Origin: UBA4085 sp964556755
Lineage (GTDB): Bacteria > Acidobacteriota > Aminicenantia > Aminicenantales > UBA4085
Assembly: GCA_964556755.1 (NCBI GenBank)
Contig: CAZKXI010000001.1
Location: 62,001-126,000 of the forward strand
Direction of reading: 5' to 3'
Length of the DNA stretch: 64,000 nucleotides
The notes under the pieces are model-generated. The model was not told the origin of the DNA and did no database searches. It saw nothing but the letters and a program-made list of their open reading frames with translations. A program made the translations under genes and the position numbers. Below, piece by piece: positions 17,590 to 27,607 of the stretch; position 1 is the first letter of the stretch; every line of letters begins with the position of its first letter.

Positions 17590-18456
17590 CTATTTCTTCA
17601 GGGCTTCCACGGCCGTCATGATCTCCAGGAGCTCCTTGGTGATGCCGGCCTGGCGGATCTTGTTCAGGACCAGGACGTACTTGTGGGCCAGCTCCTCGGC
17701 GTTGCGGGTGGCCCCGTCCATGGCCATCATCCGGGCGGCCTGTTCGGCGGCCTGCGACTCGAAGTAGGCGTGGACGACCTGGTCCTCGATGATCCGGGGC
17801 AGGAGGCCGTCGATCACGGCCCCCGGCCCGGGCTCCCAGGCCGGCGTCTCCGGCTGGTGGGCGAAGGCGGCCGGCGCCGGCGGATGGACCGGCAGCAGGC
17901 GGGTCGTCACCAGGCGCGGGGCCAGGACGGACTTGAACTCGTTGAAGACCAGGTAGACGGCGTCGGTCTCCTGATGCAGGAACCTCTTCATCAGCCGGCG
18001 GGCCGTTTCGCGCAGATCGGCTTCGGTCAGCTTGTCGGTCCGCTCGGGGAAGGCCCAGTCGATCGGCCAGGGCTGGCGGCGGAAGTGCTGGACGGCCTTG
18101 CGCCCGACCAGGACCAGCCGGACCTCGGATGCGACGGCCTTCTCGCCCGCGAAGGCCTGGGCCCGGCCGAGCAGGGCCGAGTTGAACGACCCGCACAGGC
18201 CCTTGTCGGAGCCCACGACCAGCAGGTGGACACGCTTCTCCTCCCGCTCGGCCAGGAAGGGGTGCCCCTGGGGCCCGGCCCAGCGGGCCGTCTCCCAGAG
18301 CAGGGCCGGACCGGCATGCCAGTGGGGGCGCCCCTCCTGGACGGTCCGCTGGGCCTTCTTGAACTTGGCCGTGGACACGGTCTTCATCGCCTTGGTGACC
18401 TGCTGCGTGTTCTTCACGCTGCGGATCCGGCGGCGAAGGTCGATCAGGGTCGGCAT
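17590..18456 (-). CDS. atpG: ATP synthase F1 gamma subunit
   Basis: A 288-residue central-stalk subunit. The N-terminal helix is typical (LIDLRRRIRSVKNTQQVTKAM) and the C-terminal helix contains ATRNAEELAHKYVLVLNKIRQ with a final coiled-coil region ending near ITKELLEI. The conserved VGSDKGLCGSFN is present at about residue 80. It follows the alpha gene by a single base and precedes beta by 16 bases, the standard order. Confidence 0.95.
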   Translation of the reverse strand: MPTLIDLRRRIRSVKNTQQVTKAMKTVSTAKFKKAQRTVQEGRPHWHAGPALLWETARWAGPQGHPFLAEREEKRVHLLVVGSDKGLCGSFNSALLGRAQAFAGEKAVASEVRLVLVGRKAVQHFRRQPWPIDWAFPERTDKLTEADLRETARRLMKRFLHQETDAVYLVFNEFKSVLAPRLVTTRLLPVHPPAPAAFAHQPETPAWEPGPGAVIDGLLPRIIEDQVVHAYFESQAAEQAARMMAMDGATRNAEELAHKYVLVLNKIRQAGITKELLEIMTAVEALKK

Positions 18457-18457
18457 G

Positions 18458-19975
<1,518 letters not shown>

Positions 19976-19981
19976 GGCGGC

Positions 19982-20524
19982 CTACCTTTCGCTGATGGTG
20001 TCCTTGAGCCTGTCCAGCTGGCCCTTGAGCGAGACGTCGAAGATGCGATTGCCCTTGCGGACCGTCAGCCCGCCCAGGAGCGAGGGGTCGAGCCCGTACT
20101 CGCAGTGGACCGGCCGGCCCTCCAGCCGGGCCAGCTCGGCTTCCAGGGCGGCCCGCTGGTCCGGAGTCAGGCCGGCCGCCGAGCGGACCTCGAAGGTGGG
20201 CAGGCCGTGGGCCGTCCGCCACACGGCGGGCAGGGCTTCCAGGATCCCGGGCAGGAGCTCCAGGCGGCCGCGCCGCAGGAGAAGCTCGAGGAAGCGCGTG
20301 GACTTGCCGTCGGCCTTGATGGCCTCCAGAAGGGCCGCCACCAGGGCGGCCTTCCGCGAGCGGCCGAGGAAAGGCCGCAACAGGGCGGTCCGCAGATCCG
20401 CGCGGCCCTCGATCATGGCGTTGAAGGCGGCCAGCCGGCCGCGGACGGACTCGTACTCCTCGGCCTCGGGCAGGGCTTGGGCCAGCCCCTCGGCGTATCG
20501 CTTAACGAGGATCGGATTCTTCAT
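19982..20524 (-). CDS. atpH: ATP synthase F1 delta subunit (peripheral stalk)
   Basis: A 180-residue subunit that joins the top of F1 to the b-type stalk. The start KNPILVKRYAEGLAQAL is family-typical, and the C-terminal part holds LLGGLTVRKGNRIFDVSLKG, matching the conserved GG-hhh-G-D-hhD-S motif. The ATG at 20524 lies inside the end of the upstream b gene (overlap of 23 bases), so translation is likely coupled. Confidence 0.93.
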   Translation of the reverse strand: MKNPILVKRYAEGLAQALPEAEEYESVRGRLAAFNAMIEGRADLRTALLRPFLGRSRKAALVAALLEAIKADGKSTRFLELLLRRGRLELLPGILEALPAVWRTAHGLPTFEVRSAAGLTPDQRAALEAELARLEGRPVHCEYGLDPSLLGGLTVRKGNRIFDVSLKGQLDRLKDTISER

Positions 20525-21155
20525 GCAGGGTCTTCAAAAGGGCGATGGACTTGTCGATCAGGCCGGCCTGATCGGCCGGTGTCAGGCGGGCCTTGATCCG
20601 CTCCTCGGCCAAGGCCGCGGCCAGCTCGGCCGTGTAGGCCTTGAGGTCGCGCACCCCGGCCTTGAGATGGGCTTCGACTTCCAGCTTGGCCAGGCTTCGC
20701 AGGCGCTCCGCCTCCTGGGCGGCCATCTCGCGGATGCGCTCCTTCTCGCGCCGGCCCTCCTCCTCGGCCCCGGCCTTCAGGCGCGCCAGCTCCGCCTCCA
20801 GGGACGCCGTCTTGGCCTTGGCCTCGGCCAGCCGGGCCTCGGCTTCGCGGCGGCCGGCTTGGGCCTCGTCAAGGGTCTTGGCCACGTCCAGGGTCCGCTG
20901 GGTCAGCAGGCCCATGATCGGCTTGCGGAGAAGGAAGAAGAGCCCGCCGAAGAGGATGGCGAAGTTGATCAGCTTGCCGACCATGCCGGAGCCGCCGCCT
21001 CCGTGGCTCGCCTCCGCGGCGTGTCCTTCGCCGGCGCCGTGAGCGGCCGCCGGCGCGGCCTCGGGCTCCTGAGCGGGGGCCGGAGAGGGAGAGACCAGGG
21101 CGATCGAGATCGCCAGCAGGAGGAAGGGGAGAAGGAAGCGCCGTCGGCAGGTCAC
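20502..21155 (-). CDS. atpF: ATP synthase F0 b-type subunit with an N-terminal signal-like extension
   Basis: A 217-residue stalk protein. Residues 1-28 look like a cleavable signal sequence (basic MTCRRR, then a hydrophobic run, then an AQ cleavage-like site). An Ala/Gly/His-rich linker follows, then the true membrane helix at about 60-80 (LINFAILFGGLFFLLRKPI), then a long charged coiled coil from about 90 to the end. This is longer than a standard b subunit of about 160 residues; such extended b proteins occur in some Deltaproteobacteria and Acidobacteria. It overlaps both neighbours. Confidence 0.88.
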   Translation of the reverse strand: MTCRRRFLLPFLLLAISIALVSPSPAPAQEPEAAPAAAHGAGEGHAAEASHGGGGSGMVGKLINFAILFGGLFFLLRKPIMGLLTQRTLDVAKTLDEAQAGRREAEARLAEAKAKTASLEAELARLKAGAEEEGRREKERIREMAAQEAERLRSLAKLEVEAHLKAGVRDLKAYTAELAAALAEERIKARLTPADQAGLIDKSIALLKTLHEESDPR

Positions 21156-21568
21156 GGCAGCAGCCTCGCCTCGATCGACTCGGCCAGGGACTGGGCGCGC
21201 TCGGCCAGCTGGGCCTTCAGCCCGTCGATCTCCCGGGCCATCTCGTCCTTGGCCTTGTCCACCTCGTCCTTGGCCGTCTTGCCGACCTCGGCCAGGAGGC
21301 GGGACTTCTCGCGCAGGGCCTCCAGCTCGAGATCGTCGCGGATCTTGTCGGCCGAGGCTCGGGCCGCCTTGAGGGCTTGGTCCAGGCTCTGGAGGTCCTT
21401 GGCTTTCTGTTCGGCCGCCCGCCGGGAAGCCTCCAGGTCGCCGCTCAGGCGGGCGTCGCGCTCGGCTCGAATTTTCTGCAGGGGGCGGAAGAAGAATCGG
21501 CCGAGAAAGACGACCAGGATCCAGACCACCGCGAAGGTGATGACGATCGTGCCGTCGATTTCCAGCAT
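21152..21568 (-). CDS. ATP synthase F0 second b-type subunit (b')
   Basis: A 138-residue protein with one N-terminal membrane helix (IVITFAVVWILVVFLGRFFF) and a long charged coiled coil (LQKIRAERDARLSGDLEASR onward), the plan of a b or b' stalk subunit. Two different b-type genes side by side imply a b/b' heterodimeric stalk. The ATG at 21568 is chosen because the 21 upstream codons are not family-like and the promoter (TATCAT at 21607-21602) sits just upstream. It is the first gene of the atp operon; its stop overlaps the next start. Confidence 0.85.
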   Translation of the reverse strand: MLEIDGTIVITFAVVWILVVFLGRFFFRPLQKIRAERDARLSGDLEASRRAAEQKAKDLQSLDQALKAARASADKIRDDLELEALREKSRLLAEVGKTAKDEVDKAKDEMAREIDGLKAQLAERAQSLAESIEARLLP

Positions 21569-21601
21569 GGGGCGGACATTCCGGCCGAAATCAGAAACGG
21601 G

Positions 21602-21631
21602 ATGATAGCATACCGCCCGCGGCGATTGCAA
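21602..21631 (-). promoter_or_regulatory. promoter of the atp operon
   Basis: TTGCAA (21631-21626), an 18-bp spacer and TATCAT (21607-21602), in the 81-base gap between folC and the b' gene. Predicted leader is about 27 nt to the ATG at 21568. Some transcription may also read through from folC. Confidence 0.5.
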
Positions 21632-21649
21632 AAGCGGCCCGGGCGCGGC

Positions 21650-23011
21650 TCAGGCCCGGCCGGGGGGATTCGCCAGGATCTTCTTGACCGCGCCGACCAG
21701 ATAGAGGGAGCCGGCGACAAGGACGGTCCCTTTCGGCCCGGCCAGCCGGCGGGCCAAGCCCAGGGCCCGGGACGGATCCGGCTCGATAGCGATCCGGCCG
21801 GCGTGCTCCGGAAGCCGGCGGGCCACGTCTTCGGGCTTCATGGCCCGGGCATAGGGCAGGCCGGTCAGGACCACCCGTCGGGCCGGGGCGAAGAGGAGGC
21901 CGGCCGCCCGGCGCACCGCCTTGTCCTTCATCATGGCGAAGACCAGGACGACGGGCCCGCGGGCCTCGTCCCGCAGGAAGCGGGCCACGGCCCGGGCGCC
22001 ATCCTCGTTGTGGGCCCCGTCCAGGTAGACGTCGGGGCGGCGGCCGACGATCTCCAGCCGGCCCTCCCAACGGACGGACTCGAGCCCTTTGATGATCGCC
22101 TCGCGCGAAGGCCGCCGGATACGACCGGGGCCGGCGCCGCTGTCCAGCTCTCGCAGCGCCGCGATCGCGGCCGCGGCGTTGAAGCCCTGATGGCCGCCCC
22201 TCAGCCCGGGAGCGAATTCGTAGGCTTCTCCCCCGAGGACATATCGGAACCGGAGGCCGAAAGGCGAGGGGATCGATTCCAGCGTCCGGCCCGGCCCGAG
22301 GACCGGCCGGAAGGGGGCCCCGACCTCGGCGGCCCGGGCCCGGATGACCCGGAGAGCCGGCCCCCGGTCCGGCCCGCACACCACGGGCACGCCGGGCTTG
22401 ATGATGCCGGCCTTCTCCCCGGCGATGGCGGCCAGGGTCTCGCCCAGGTGCTCGCGATGATCGAGCCCGATCGTGGTGATGACCGAGACCCGCGGGGTGA
22501 CGACGTTGGTCGCGTCGAAGCGGCCGCCCATGCCGACTTCCAGGACGGCGACATCGACCTTGCGTTCCGCGAAGTGGAGGAAGGCCAGGACGGTCAGGAT
22601 CTCGAAGTAGGTCGGATGGGCATCCAAGCGCCCGGCCCGGAGAAGCTTCTCGATCGTCCCCTTCAGAAGCCCCAGCCGGCGGCCCATCTCGGCCCGGCTG
22701 ATCATCCGGCCGTCGACCCGGATGCGCTCCCGGACATCGACCAGGTGGGGCGACGTGTAGAGGCCGGTCCGGCGGCCGTCCGCGCGAAGGACCGCATCCA
22801 GCATGGCGCAGACCGAGCCCTTGCCGTTGGTCCCGGCCACGTGGATGGAGGGAAAGGCCCGCTCCGGACGGCCCAGGGCTTGGAGCAGGGCTTGGATGTT
22901 CTCCAGGCCCAGCTTGACCCCGAACCGCTCCAAGGCCTTCAGCCAGGCGCGGCCCTCGGAGGGCGTCAGGGGCCGGAAAGCCGGCGAGGACGGGCGGAGG
23001 CGGGGGCTCAC
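21650..23011 (-). CDS. folC: folylpolyglutamate / dihydrofolate synthase
   Basis: A 453-residue Mur-ligase-family enzyme that adds glutamate to dihydropteroate or tetrahydrofolate in folate synthesis. The ATP loop is VAGTNGKGSVCAMLDAVL at about residue 60; YTSPHLVDVRERI, the folate-binding loop, is at about 86 and EVGMGGRFDATNVVTP at about 150. The C-terminal domain has LDGAHNEDGARA near 320. Its ATG overlaps the accD stop by 4 bases; accD-folC adjacency is widespread in bacteria. Confidence 0.94.
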   Translation of the reverse strand: MSPRLRPSSPAFRPLTPSEGRAWLKALERFGVKLGLENIQALLQALGRPERAFPSIHVAGTNGKGSVCAMLDAVLRADGRRTGLYTSPHLVDVRERIRVDGRMISRAEMGRRLGLLKGTIEKLLRAGRLDAHPTYFEILTVLAFLHFAERKVDVAVLEVGMGGRFDATNVVTPRVSVITTIGLDHREHLGETLAAIAGEKAGIIKPGVPVVCGPDRGPALRVIRARAAEVGAPFRPVLGPGRTLESIPSPFGLRFRYVLGGEAYEFAPGLRGGHQGFNAAAAIAALRELDSGAGPGRIRRPSREAIIKGLESVRWEGRLEIVGRRPDVYLDGAHNEDGARAVARFLRDEARGPVVLVFAMMKDKAVRRAAGLLFAPARRVVLTGLPYARAMKPEDVARRLPEHAGRIAIEPDPSRALGLARRLAGPKGTVLVAGSLYLVGAVKKILANPPGRA

Positions 23012-23895
23012 TGAGGCCGGCTGAGAAGAAGCCGCAGGGCCTTGATCACGAACGGCCGCAGGGCCTTGCGGGGCACGACGTCGTCGAGGAAGCCGTGCTT
23101 GAGGACGAACTCCGAGCGCTGGAAGCCCTTGGGCAGCTTGACCTTGATGGTCTGCTCGATGACCACCGGGCCGGCGAAGCCGACGAAGGCGTTGGGCTCG
23201 GAGACGTTGATGTCGCCCAGCATGGCCCAGGAGGCCGTCGTCCCGCCCGAGGTGGGGTCGGCCAGGATGGAGATGTAAGGCAGGCGGGCCTCGTCCAGCT
23301 TGGCCAGGGCGCCGCTGGTGCGGGCCATCTGCATCAGGGCCAGCAGCCCCTCCTGCATCCGCATCCCGCCCGAGACCGAGACGATGACCAGAGGGGCCCG
23401 CTCGGCCAGGGCCCGCTCGGCCGCCCGGACGATCTTCTCGCCTACCACCGAGCCGACGCTGCCGCCCATGAAGGCGAAGTCCATGGCGCAGACGACGGTC
23501 CGTATGCCGCCCAGGGCGCCGACCGCGGTCACGATGGCCTCGGGCAGGTCGGTCTTGCGCTGGTAGGACTCCAGCCGCTTGGTATATGGCTGGCTGTCGA
23601 CGAAGTGGAGGGGGTCCAGGGACTTGATGGCATGGTCGACGATGTCGAACTGCCCGTCGTCGTAGAGCATGGCCAGCCTCTCGGCGGCCGACAGCCGGAA
23701 GTGGAAGCCGCAGGCCGGGCAGACCGAGAGGTTCTCGAGGATGTCCTCCTTGTAGAGGATCCTCTGGCAGTTGTTGCAGCGGGTCCAGAGATTGGCGCTC
23801 ATGAGCTCGTCCGAGTCTACCAGCAAGCCTTCGGCGGTGTCAATCGGGGGCGCGGCCGGAGCCGGATCGAAATAGTCGATCTTCTTTTCAGTCAA
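23008..23895 (-). CDS. accD: acetyl-CoA carboxylase carboxyltransferase beta subunit
   Basis: A 295-residue subunit that, with AccA, transfers carboxyl from carboxybiotin to acetyl-CoA, the first step of fatty acid synthesis. The N-terminal zinc ribbon has CNNC near residue 40 and CPAC near 59. The crotonase-like core has FAFMGGSVGSVVGEKI near 140 and SGGMRMQEG near 175, then ADPTSGGTTASWAMLGD near 212. Length is normal. It overlaps the receiver-domain gene upstream and folC downstream, by 4 bases each. accA is not in the window. Confidence 0.96.
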   Translation of the reverse strand: MTEKKIDYFDPAPAAPPIDTAEGLLVDSDELMSANLWTRCNNCQRILYKEDILENLSVCPACGFHFRLSAAERLAMLYDDGQFDIVDHAIKSLDPLHFVDSQPYTKRLESYQRKTDLPEAIVTAVGALGGIRTVVCAMDFAFMGGSVGSVVGEKIVRAAERALAERAPLVIVSVSGGMRMQEGLLALMQMARTSGALAKLDEARLPYISILADPTSGGTTASWAMLGDINVSEPNAFVGFAGPVVIEQTIKVKLPKGFQRSEFVLKHGFLDDVVPRKALRPFVIKALRLLLSRPQ

Positions 23896-24386
23896 CGCTT
23901 TACCGGAGAATCGCCGGCCGAGGCCCCGGCCTTCCGACGGAGCTCGAGCAGGCGGCGTTGGAGAAAGGCGGCGATCTCGTCGGGGGTGGGCAGGTCCAGC
24001 CCGACGTCGGCCTTGTCGCGCAGGAGGTCGCGGGCCGCCTGCAGGAGGCGGGCCCCGTCGACGGGCTTCTCCAGGAACTCGGCCGCCCCGAAAGCCGTCA
24101 GGGCCTCGTGGCGGTACTGGGGCCCCCGGTAGAGGCCGGTGACGATGATCACCGGCACTCCGCCCCTGGAATCCTGGGCGATCCTCTTGGTCAGGTCGAA
24201 GCCGTGCAGGCGGGGCAGGATGGCCTCCAGGACGACCAGGTCCGGCCGCTCCATCTGGTACTTCTCCCAGGCCGAGAGGCCGTCTGCGGCCCGGGTGACG
24301 GCAAAGCCGGCCGGCTCGAACAGGGCCGCCAGGCCGTCCAGGGCGGCGGCGTCATAATCGACCAGGAGGACCTTCTTGTCGGCCAC
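23892..24386 (-). CDS. receiver-domain protein with Glu at the phospho-acceptor site
   Basis: About 164 residues: a CheY-like receiver domain (residues 1-120) plus a helical tail with QRRLLELRRK. No output domain is seen. The usual acidic pair reads LLVDYDA, so the second acid is Tyr. The phospho-acceptor position reads PDLVVLEAILPRLHG, where Asp is normally found and Glu is present. The switch Thr (VIIVTG) and Lys (EKPVD) remain. This suggests a permanently switched or phosphorylation-independent receiver. The GTG start at 24386 is chosen because the domain begins there and a promoter (GAGAAT at 24401-24396) lies 3 bases off. It is the first gene of an operon with accD and folC. Confidence 0.78.
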   Translation of the reverse strand: MADKKVLLVDYDAAALDGLAALFEPAGFAVTRAADGLSAWEKYQMERPDLVVLEAILPRLHGFDLTKRIAQDSRGGVPVIIVTGLYRGPQYRHEALTAFGAAEFLEKPVDGARLLQAARDLLRDKADVGLDLPTPDEIAAFLQRRLLELRRKAGASAGDSPVKR

Positions 24387-24395
24387 GGCAAGCGG

Positions 24396-24424
24396 ATTCT
24401 CACACAAGGCCCGGCCAAATTCAA
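24396..24424 (-). promoter_or_regulatory. promoter of the receiver-accD-folC operon
   Basis: TTGAAT (24424-24419), 17 bp, GAGAAT (24401-24396). Predicted transcript start near 24389 leaves about 3 nt before the GTG at 24386. Its -35 hexamer overlaps the -35 of the divergent promoter. Confidence 0.45.
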
Positions 24425-24448
24425 ATCCCCGTGGGATTGTGATATATT
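24420..24448 (+). promoter_or_regulatory. promoter of the GT2 operon at 24456
   Basis: TTCAAA (24420-24425), 17 bp, TATATT (24443-24448). Predicted transcription starts about 1 nt before the ATG at 24456, so the message would be leaderless. The overlapping -35 boxes with the opposite promoter mean only one polymerase can bind at a time. Confidence 0.55.
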
Positions 24449-24455
24449 GGCGCGG

Positions 24456-25445
24456 ATGAGCGCCCCGATTCCCGTCCGACTGTCGGTCATCGTCCCGGCC
24501 TTCAACGAGGAGCGCAACGTCCCCCGCATGGCCGAGGAGCTGACCGCCGCCTGCAGGGAGCTGGGTGTTGCCTACGAGATCATCTTCGTCGACGACGGCA
24601 GCCGGGACGGGACCTTCGAGGCCCTCCGCGAGGCCCATCGCCGGGATCCCAGGATCAAGGTCATCCGATTCCGGAAGAACTTCGGCCAGACGGCGGCCCT
24701 GGCGGCCGGCTTCGACCTGGCCCGCGGCGAGACCGTGGTGACCATCGACGCCGACCTGGAGAACGATCCCCGCGACATCAAGCTCCTGCTGGGCAAGATC
24801 GAGGAAGGGTACGACCTGGTCAGCGGCTGGCGGAAGGACCGCTGGAAGAAGAACTTCTTAACCCGGCGCCTGCCCTCCCTGACGGCCAACTGGCTCATCT
24901 CGAGGATCACCCGGGTCCGGCTGCGCGACTACGGCTGCACCCTCAAGGCCTACCGGAGGGACGTGGTCAAGAATATCCGTCTCTACGGCGAGATGCACCG
25001 CTTCATCCCGGCCATCGCCGCGGCCATCGGGGTCCGCATCGCCGAGGTCCCGGTCAACTTCCGGCCCCGCGTCCACGGGAAGTCCAAATACGGCTTCTCG
25101 CGCTCGATCCGGGTCTTCTTGGACCTCCTGACCGTCAAGTTCCTCTTGAGCTACTCCACCCGGCCGCTCCAGATCTTCGGGCTGCTGGGCCTGTTCTCGG
25201 GCGGAGCCGGCGCCATCGTGGGCCTGGTCCTGTCCTACCAGCGGCTCGTCCTCAAGCAGGGCATCTCCAACCGGCCGCTGCTCCTGCTGGCCATCCTGCT
25301 CATCGTCATCGGCTTCCAGTTCATCACCATGGGCCTGCTGGGCGAGATCATGGTCCGCACCTACCACGAGGCGGCCGATAAGCGCATCTACGTGGCCCGC
25401 GAGACCCTGGACGGGAGCGGGGACGGGGCCGGGGATCAAGCCTAG
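24456..25445 (+). CDS. GT2 polyprenyl-phosphate glycosyltransferase, ArnC/GtrB-like
   Basis: A 329-residue GT2 enzyme of the DPM1/ArnC/GtrB group: it would transfer a sugar from a nucleotide donor to undecaprenyl phosphate. The catalytic domain has SVIVPAFNEERNVPRM near residue 10, FVDDGSRDGTFE near 45 and TIDADLENDP near 98. Two membrane helices follow at about 233-258 and 270-295. It is a clear paralogue of the gene at 33339-34328, with equal length and the same order of motifs. The gene has a leaderless-type promoter and starts a three-gene run with a GT4 and an epimerase. Confidence 0.88.
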   Translation: MSAPIPVRLSVIVPAFNEERNVPRMAEELTAACRELGVAYEIIFVDDGSRDGTFEALREAHRRDPRIKVIRFRKNFGQTAALAAGFDLARGETVVTIDADLENDPRDIKLLLGKIEEGYDLVSGWRKDRWKKNFLTRRLPSLTANWLISRITRVRLRDYGCTLKAYRRDVVKNIRLYGEMHRFIPAIAAAIGVRIAEVPVNFRPRVHGKSKYGFSRSIRVFLDLLTVKFLLSYSTRPLQIFGLLGLFSGGAGAIVGLVLSYQRLVLKQGISNRPLLLLAILLIVIGFQFITMGLLGEIMVRTYHEAADKRIYVARETLDGSGDGAGDQA

Positions 25446-25457
25446 GACGGGGGGCCG

Positions 25458-26627
25458 ATGAATGTCCTGATGCTGGCCCCCGAGCCTTTCTTCCAGCCGC
25501 GCGGCACGCCCATCAGCGTCTACTTCCGGCTGCGGGCGCTTTCCGACCTGGGGCATCGGGTCGATCTGGTCACCTACCCGCTGGGCCGGGACGTCGAGCT
25601 CCCGGGCCTGCGCATCCGTCGGGTACCCAATGTCCTGGGCCTCCGCCGGATCAAGATCGGCCCGTCCTGGCCGAAGATCCCCCTGGACGGCCTGATGGTC
25701 GCGCGGGCGGGGACGGCGCTGGCGGGGCGCCGCTACGATGTCGTCTTCAGCCACGAGGAGGCGGCCTTCTTCGGCATCGCCCTGGCCGGCCTCTTCGGCG
25801 TGCCCCACATCTACGATATGCACTCCAGCCTGCCGCAGCAGCTGAGCAACTTCGAGTTCTCGCGCTCGCCCCTGCTCAAGCGGATCTTCACCGGCCTGGA
25901 GGACGCCGTCCTCAAGCGGTCGCGCTCGGTCATCGTCATCTGCCGGGACCTGCTCGACTATGTCGCCGGCAAGGGCTTCGGCGGCAAGGCGGTCTTCCTC
26001 CAGAACTTCATGGATTTCAACGACTTCGCCGAAAATCCGGCGGGCCCAAAGGAAGCTGCGGAGGTGCGCCGCGAGGTCGCCCCCGGCGGGGAGAAGATCA
26101 TCTTCTACGCCGGCAACTTCGAGCCCTACCAGGGCATTCCCCTGCTCATCGAAGCCATGGCCCGGGTGCGGGAGAAGGCCGTCCTGCTCATCGTGGGCGG
26201 ATCGCGGGAGGACCACGAGGCGGCCGGGAAGCGGGCCGCGGAGCTGGGGGCGGCCGGGCGCATCCGGTTCGTGGAGAAGGTCCCGCCTCAGGAGGTGCCC
26301 CGCTACCTGGCCGCGGCGGACGTCCTGGTCTCGCCGCGCGTCTCGGGCACCAATACCCCGCTGAAGATCTATTCCTTCCTCAAGTCGGGCAAGCCGATGG
26401 TGGCGACCCGGCTCTACACCCACACCCAGGTCCTGGGCGACGACATCGCCGTCCTGGCGCCCGCCGAGCCGGACGGATTCGCGGCCGGATTGGACTTCGC
26501 TCTCTCGTCGGATGAGGCGAGGGCGAGGGCCGAGGAAGCCAAGCGGCGGGCCGATGCCGAGTGGATCTACCCGCGCTATCTCGAGAGAATCACCCTGGCC
26601 CTGGACAAGGCCGTGGGCCGGCGTTGA
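25458..26627 (+). CDS. GT4 family glycosyltransferase
   Basis: A 389-residue GT-B enzyme. The N-terminus MNVLMLAPEPFFQPRGTPIS has the glycine loop of the acceptor domain. The C-terminal domain begins at about residue 213 (IIFYAGNFEPYQGIPLLIEA) and includes VSPRVSGTNTPLKIYSFLKSG, where the usual E-x7-E region is altered to a Thr-Pro-Leu-Lys-Ile version found in one GT4 subgroup. It follows the GT2 gene by 12 bases and is followed after 11 bases by an epimerase, so the three are probably cotranscribed. Sugar specificity is unknown. Confidence 0.83.
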   Translation: MNVLMLAPEPFFQPRGTPISVYFRLRALSDLGHRVDLVTYPLGRDVELPGLRIRRVPNVLGLRRIKIGPSWPKIPLDGLMVARAGTALAGRRYDVVFSHEEAAFFGIALAGLFGVPHIYDMHSSLPQQLSNFEFSRSPLLKRIFTGLEDAVLKRSRSVIVICRDLLDYVAGKGFGGKAVFLQNFMDFNDFAENPAGPKEAAEVRREVAPGGEKIIFYAGNFEPYQGIPLLIEAMARVREKAVLLIVGGSREDHEAAGKRAAELGAAGRIRFVEKVPPQEVPRYLAAADVLVSPRVSGTNTPLKIYSFLKSGKPMVATRLYTHTQVLGDDIAVLAPAEPDGFAAGLDFALSSDEARARAEEAKRRADAEWIYPRYLERITLALDKAVGRR

Positions 26628-26638
26628 GGGGAGGCGCC

Positions 26639-27607
26639 ATGCGCGCGCTGGTGACGGGGGCCGGCGGATTCGTGGGATCGCGGCTCGCGCTCCGCCTGCG
26701 GGCCGGGGGCTGGATGGTCCGCGGCTTCGATCTGGGCCCGGCGCCCGGAGACTGGCCGGACGGCGACTACATTCAGGGCGACATCCGGGACAAGAGCCTG
26801 GCCCCCCGGGCCGTCGAGGGCATGGATGTCGTCTTCCATCTCGCGGCGGCGCTGGGCGCTTCGCGGCTGGGAGAGGGCGAATTCCTGGCGGTCAACGAGG
26901 GCGGGACGCGAAACGTCCTCGAGGCGGCCCGCGCGGCCGGGGTCCGGCGGGCGGTTCACTTCAGCTCGGCCGGCGTCCTGGGCCATGTCGCGGACAATCA
27001 GCCCGCCGGCGAGGACGCGGACCTCGATCCGCGCGACGCCTACGACCGCAGCAAGCTGGCCGGAGAGAGGGCGGCCCTGGAGATCGGCGGACAGGGATGG
27101 GACGTGGTCGTCATCCGGCCGGGCTGGGTCTACGGGCCCGGCGACCGGAGGACGCTCAAGCTGATCCGCTCGATCGCCGGAGGGCGGTTCGTGATGATGG
27201 GCCGGGGCGCGGCCAGGCAGACGCCTGTCTTCATCGACGATCTGACGGCGGGGACGATTCTGGCGGCAGACAAGGGACGGGCAGGCCAGGTCTACAATCT
27301 GGCCGGAGCCGAAGTCCTGACGGTGGCCGAGATGGCCGGCGCGATCGCCCGGGCCTGCGGCCGCCGGATGCCGAGGCTTCGAGTCCCCACGGGGCCGACA
27401 CGGGCCGCGGCCTGGGCCATGGGCAAGGCGTTCGGCGCGATCGGACGGGAAGCGCCGCTCAACCCGTCGCGGCTGGCCTTCTTCCTCCACCCCAAGCCGC
27501 TGCGGATCGACAAGGCCGCGGCCGAGCTCGGCTTTGCGCCCCGGGTCGGCTTCGAGGCCGGCCTGGCCCGGGCCGTCGCCTGGTACCGCCAGAACGGCTG
27601 GCTCTAG
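26639..27607 (+). CDS. NAD-dependent epimerase/dehydratase (extended SDR)
   Basis: A 322-residue extended short-chain dehydrogenase. The NAD site is VTGAGGFVGSRLA at residues 5-17, the catalytic Tyr-x3-Lys is YDRSK at about 136-140, and the preceding Ser is in HFSSAGVLG. The family makes or interconverts sugar nucleotides, or reduces related substrates. GAGGGGAGG lies a few bases before the ATG at 26639, supporting this start over upstream options. Its stop codon shares the palindrome CTAG at 27604-27607 with the stop of the convergent PP-loop gene. Confidence 0.85.
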   Translation: MRALVTGAGGFVGSRLALRLRAGGWMVRGFDLGPAPGDWPDGDYIQGDIRDKSLAPRAVEGMDVVFHLAAALGASRLGEGEFLAVNEGGTRNVLEAARAAGVRRAVHFSSAGVLGHVADNQPAGEDADLDPRDAYDRSKLAGERAALEIGGQGWDVVVIRPGWVYGPGDRRTLKLIRSIAGGRFVMMGRGAARQTPVFIDDLTAGTILAADKGRAGQVYNLAGAEVLTVAEMAGAIARACGRRMPRLRVPTGPTRAAAWAMGKAFGAIGREAPLNPSRLAFFLHPKPLRIDKAAAELGFAPRVGFEAGLARAVAWYRQNGWL

